A DNA stretch of 64,000 bases, taken from NCBI GenBank assembly GCA_037127315.1, contig JBBBDQ010001922.1:151001-215000 (forward strand). Direction: 5' to 3'. Each line of letters begins with the position of its first letter. Position 1 is the stretch's first letter. The notes under the pieces are model-generated. The model saw nothing but the letters and a program-made list of their open reading frames with translations. It had not been told where the DNA came from and ran no database searches. Below, one piece after another: positions 62,491 through 64,000 of the stretch. The translations under genes and the position numbers were made by a program. This stretch comes from Ascarosepion bandense. Taxonomy: Eukaryota > Mollusca > Cephalopoda > Sepiida > Sepiidae.

Positions 62491-62789
62491 TTGGTTATTT
62501 GGTTCATTCACTATATTTTGCTTTGACTATTTCATTTTTGCTTTCATTTTTGCTTTTCTTTCTTTTGTTTGCACTCTAACGCTTCTTTAGAAGCCTTCAT
62601 TTCACATTGGTAAAGTTCGTTCAGAAAATAAAAGAACCTCTTCTAAGACTCTCAACCACCCACTGAGGCAAATGAGTTCGTAAATACATGTGTATATTTA
62701 GCTACTTATGCACATATTTTTGCGCATATACATTAACGCACATATATTTTATATATCTACGTACACATTTCTAACATAAATTCCAGCCA

Positions 62790-62935
62790 CGCTCAACTCG
62801 CGATAAACACGAATACTACTCAAACAGCACAAAAACGACATCTTAAACAGTCAAACATGAAAAGAAATTAACAACACCTTGAAAACGGCTAAAGAGGGAC
62901 CGAAAGCGCTTTGGACAATAAACACTACGGGTTTG
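62790..62935 (+). repeat. Penelope-like tail, subfamily B, copy 2
   Basis: CTCAAACAGCACAAAAACG, GAAAACGGCTAAAGAGGGAC and CGAAAGCGCTTTGGACAATA parallel 32,930. Here CTAAAGAGGGACCGAAAGC preserves the CGAAA. Confidence 0.5.
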
Positions 62936-63405
62936 GGTTTGAGTTTTGTTTAACGGCAATCAACCTCTGTGGGTTATTTAATGTCAAAAAGTTAAGGTTT
63001 TAACGTTTGTTTTTTTTATGTTCAGTTATAGTGAAAAGGTTGATTTAGTCAGATTTTGACGAATCTTTTTATTTTAGAAACTGAAAATATCTTCTAGTTT
63101 TGTATTCAAAATGTATTGCTGGTAATAATATTTTTTTCCTTCAAAAATGTGTTATAGTAATATTTTTTTTCTTCAAAACTGTATAGTTGGTAATATTTTA
63201 ATTCAAAAATGTATATTTTTTTTATAAAAGTCTATTTTTATAATTTTATAGTGTTTTGACCCCAGTTTGGGGGTTAACTATTTGCTCATAGCTGGGACCT
63301 AACAAGTGCTACCACCTCGGGTTAGGGTGGATCTGGGAACAACAGCAATTAAGAGCTGGCTCCATGCTCCTCATAACCTCTCATGCAGTTTACGGTCATA
63401 CCCAA
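62936..63405 (-). repeat. Dispersed repeat A, copy 3
   Basis: Minus-strand copy of the 11,405 family: CAACCTCTGTGGGTTA at the left, GGTAATATTTT-type blocks in the middle and CTGGGAACAACAGCAATTAA with GTCATACCCAAGAC at the right. Confidence 0.85.
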
Positions 63406-63419
63406 GACCTAAATACTGC

Positions 63420-63529
63420 GGACAAATTCTTCTCTACCTTACTTTCGTCAAACGAAAAATGTAAGAATGTTGGAAAAACAAAAAAAAACAAAAAATTTCG
63501 TATAATTTTCATTGTCTGTCATATTCAAC

Positions 63530-63563
<34 letters not shown>

Positions 63564-63867
63564 CCCCTTTCGAGAATGTATCTCTAACAAACTAAATAAT
63601 ACCTACATTGGACATACTACTAACTCGCTTTCGCGGAGACTTACATTGCACTTAAATGAAAATTCTAACATATTCCGACATTTAAAACACCACGGCTATC
63701 AACACACACTTCTTAGGAAAACACTTGTTGAAAATACGCATATACTTAGACAAGAAAATAATAAACGAAAACTTAAAATTCTAGAAGCTATCTACATCAA
63801 ACAGTTTAAACCTAGCCTAAATAAAATAAATTTCGACACCTCCACTAACATGCTTCAATGCCTATAA
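63420..63867 (+). CDS. Penelope-like element, C-terminal GIY-YIG endonuclease ORF
   Basis: The open frame (from 63,364, whose first part is antisense repeat A) includes an uninterrupted THTHTHT run from (CA)n at 63,534-63,562, then CPFRECISNKLNNTYIGHTT and NSLSRRLTLHLNENSN, HLKHHGYQHTLLRKTL and KLKILEAIYIKQFKPSLNKI before the stop at 63,865. The two motifs (YIG and the catalytic Glu in LEA) fit the GIY-YIG of Penelope elements. It is more intact than 37,792. The RT is not in the window; the upstream boundary is uncertain. Confidence 0.85.
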
Positions 63868-64000
63868 TCGACGGGAGAGGTCATAGTTATTATACTTACC
63901 CCCTACACCATAGTAGCAGCAGTTCCCAGATCAATCCCTCATGCCACTATACACTCAATTGAACAAAAAACCCACTTCCACCATTCCTTCTCGGCCTACA
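63868..64000. other. 3' flank of the Penelope ORF, cut by the window end
   Basis: No hammerhead-like motif is visible in the 133 bp available. Confidence 0.4.

Overview
The window reads as non-coding, transposon-packed DNA from an animal genome, most likely a cephalopod mollusc of the octopus type. This is inference from the mix seen here: an abundant tRNA-derived SINE, two LINE clades (jockey/CR1-like and RTE-like), Penelope-like elements with a GIY-YIG domain, Helitrons with a CTAG 3' end, mariner and Tc1-like elements, and very many TA/CA microsatellites in AT-rich DNA. There are no bacterial genes, operons, RBSs or CRISPRs. Almost every long open frame is a retroelement relic or a simple repeat that happens to lack stops.

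Layout. 1-805: a 147-bp satellite with a 16-bp palindrome. 1224-1693: two coding-like segments with splice sites in matching phase, the best host-gene evidence in the window. 2163-6690: LINE tails, a long-TIR MITE and a full-length 5S rRNA-like sequence. 7.2-19.9 kb: Helitrons, RTE and jockey-like LINEs (one nested in the other), SINEs and Penelope-type tails. 19,961-26,573: one tandem array of about 66 copies, 99 bp each (first three 108 bp), derived partly from a dispersed retroelement tail. 26.6-31.3 kb: a second SINE family, a polypurine tract and LINE remnants. 31,584-32,021: a head-to-tail pair of tRNA-like/hammerhead-ribozyme units exactly 300 bp apart. 32-38.7 kb: satellite fragment, LINE, 5S fragment, another hammerhead SINE, Helitron, mariner and Penelope fragments with patchwork duplications. 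39-50 kb: foldback elements, SINE clusters, RTE, Helitron, a fourth hammerhead SINE and a mariner fragment. 50-57.3 kb: CT and TG/TA minisatellites, Helitron and SINEs. 57.5-60.7 kb: an LTR-like block, a pogo-like MITE and the longest jockey-like LINE. 60.8-64 kb: a minus-strand candidate exon, a 0.9-kb pyrimidine array and a Penelope GIY-YIG ORF.

The most interesting system is a small non-autonomous element with a tRNA-like pol III head and a 3' type I hammerhead ribozyme (31.6, 31.9, 34.5 and 48.4 kb). Two units in tandem could release a 300-nt RNA, as in animal retrozymes and schistosome hammerhead satellites. Hammerhead-like relics also recur in several Penelope-type tails, and the 99-bp array unit carries a degenerate one.
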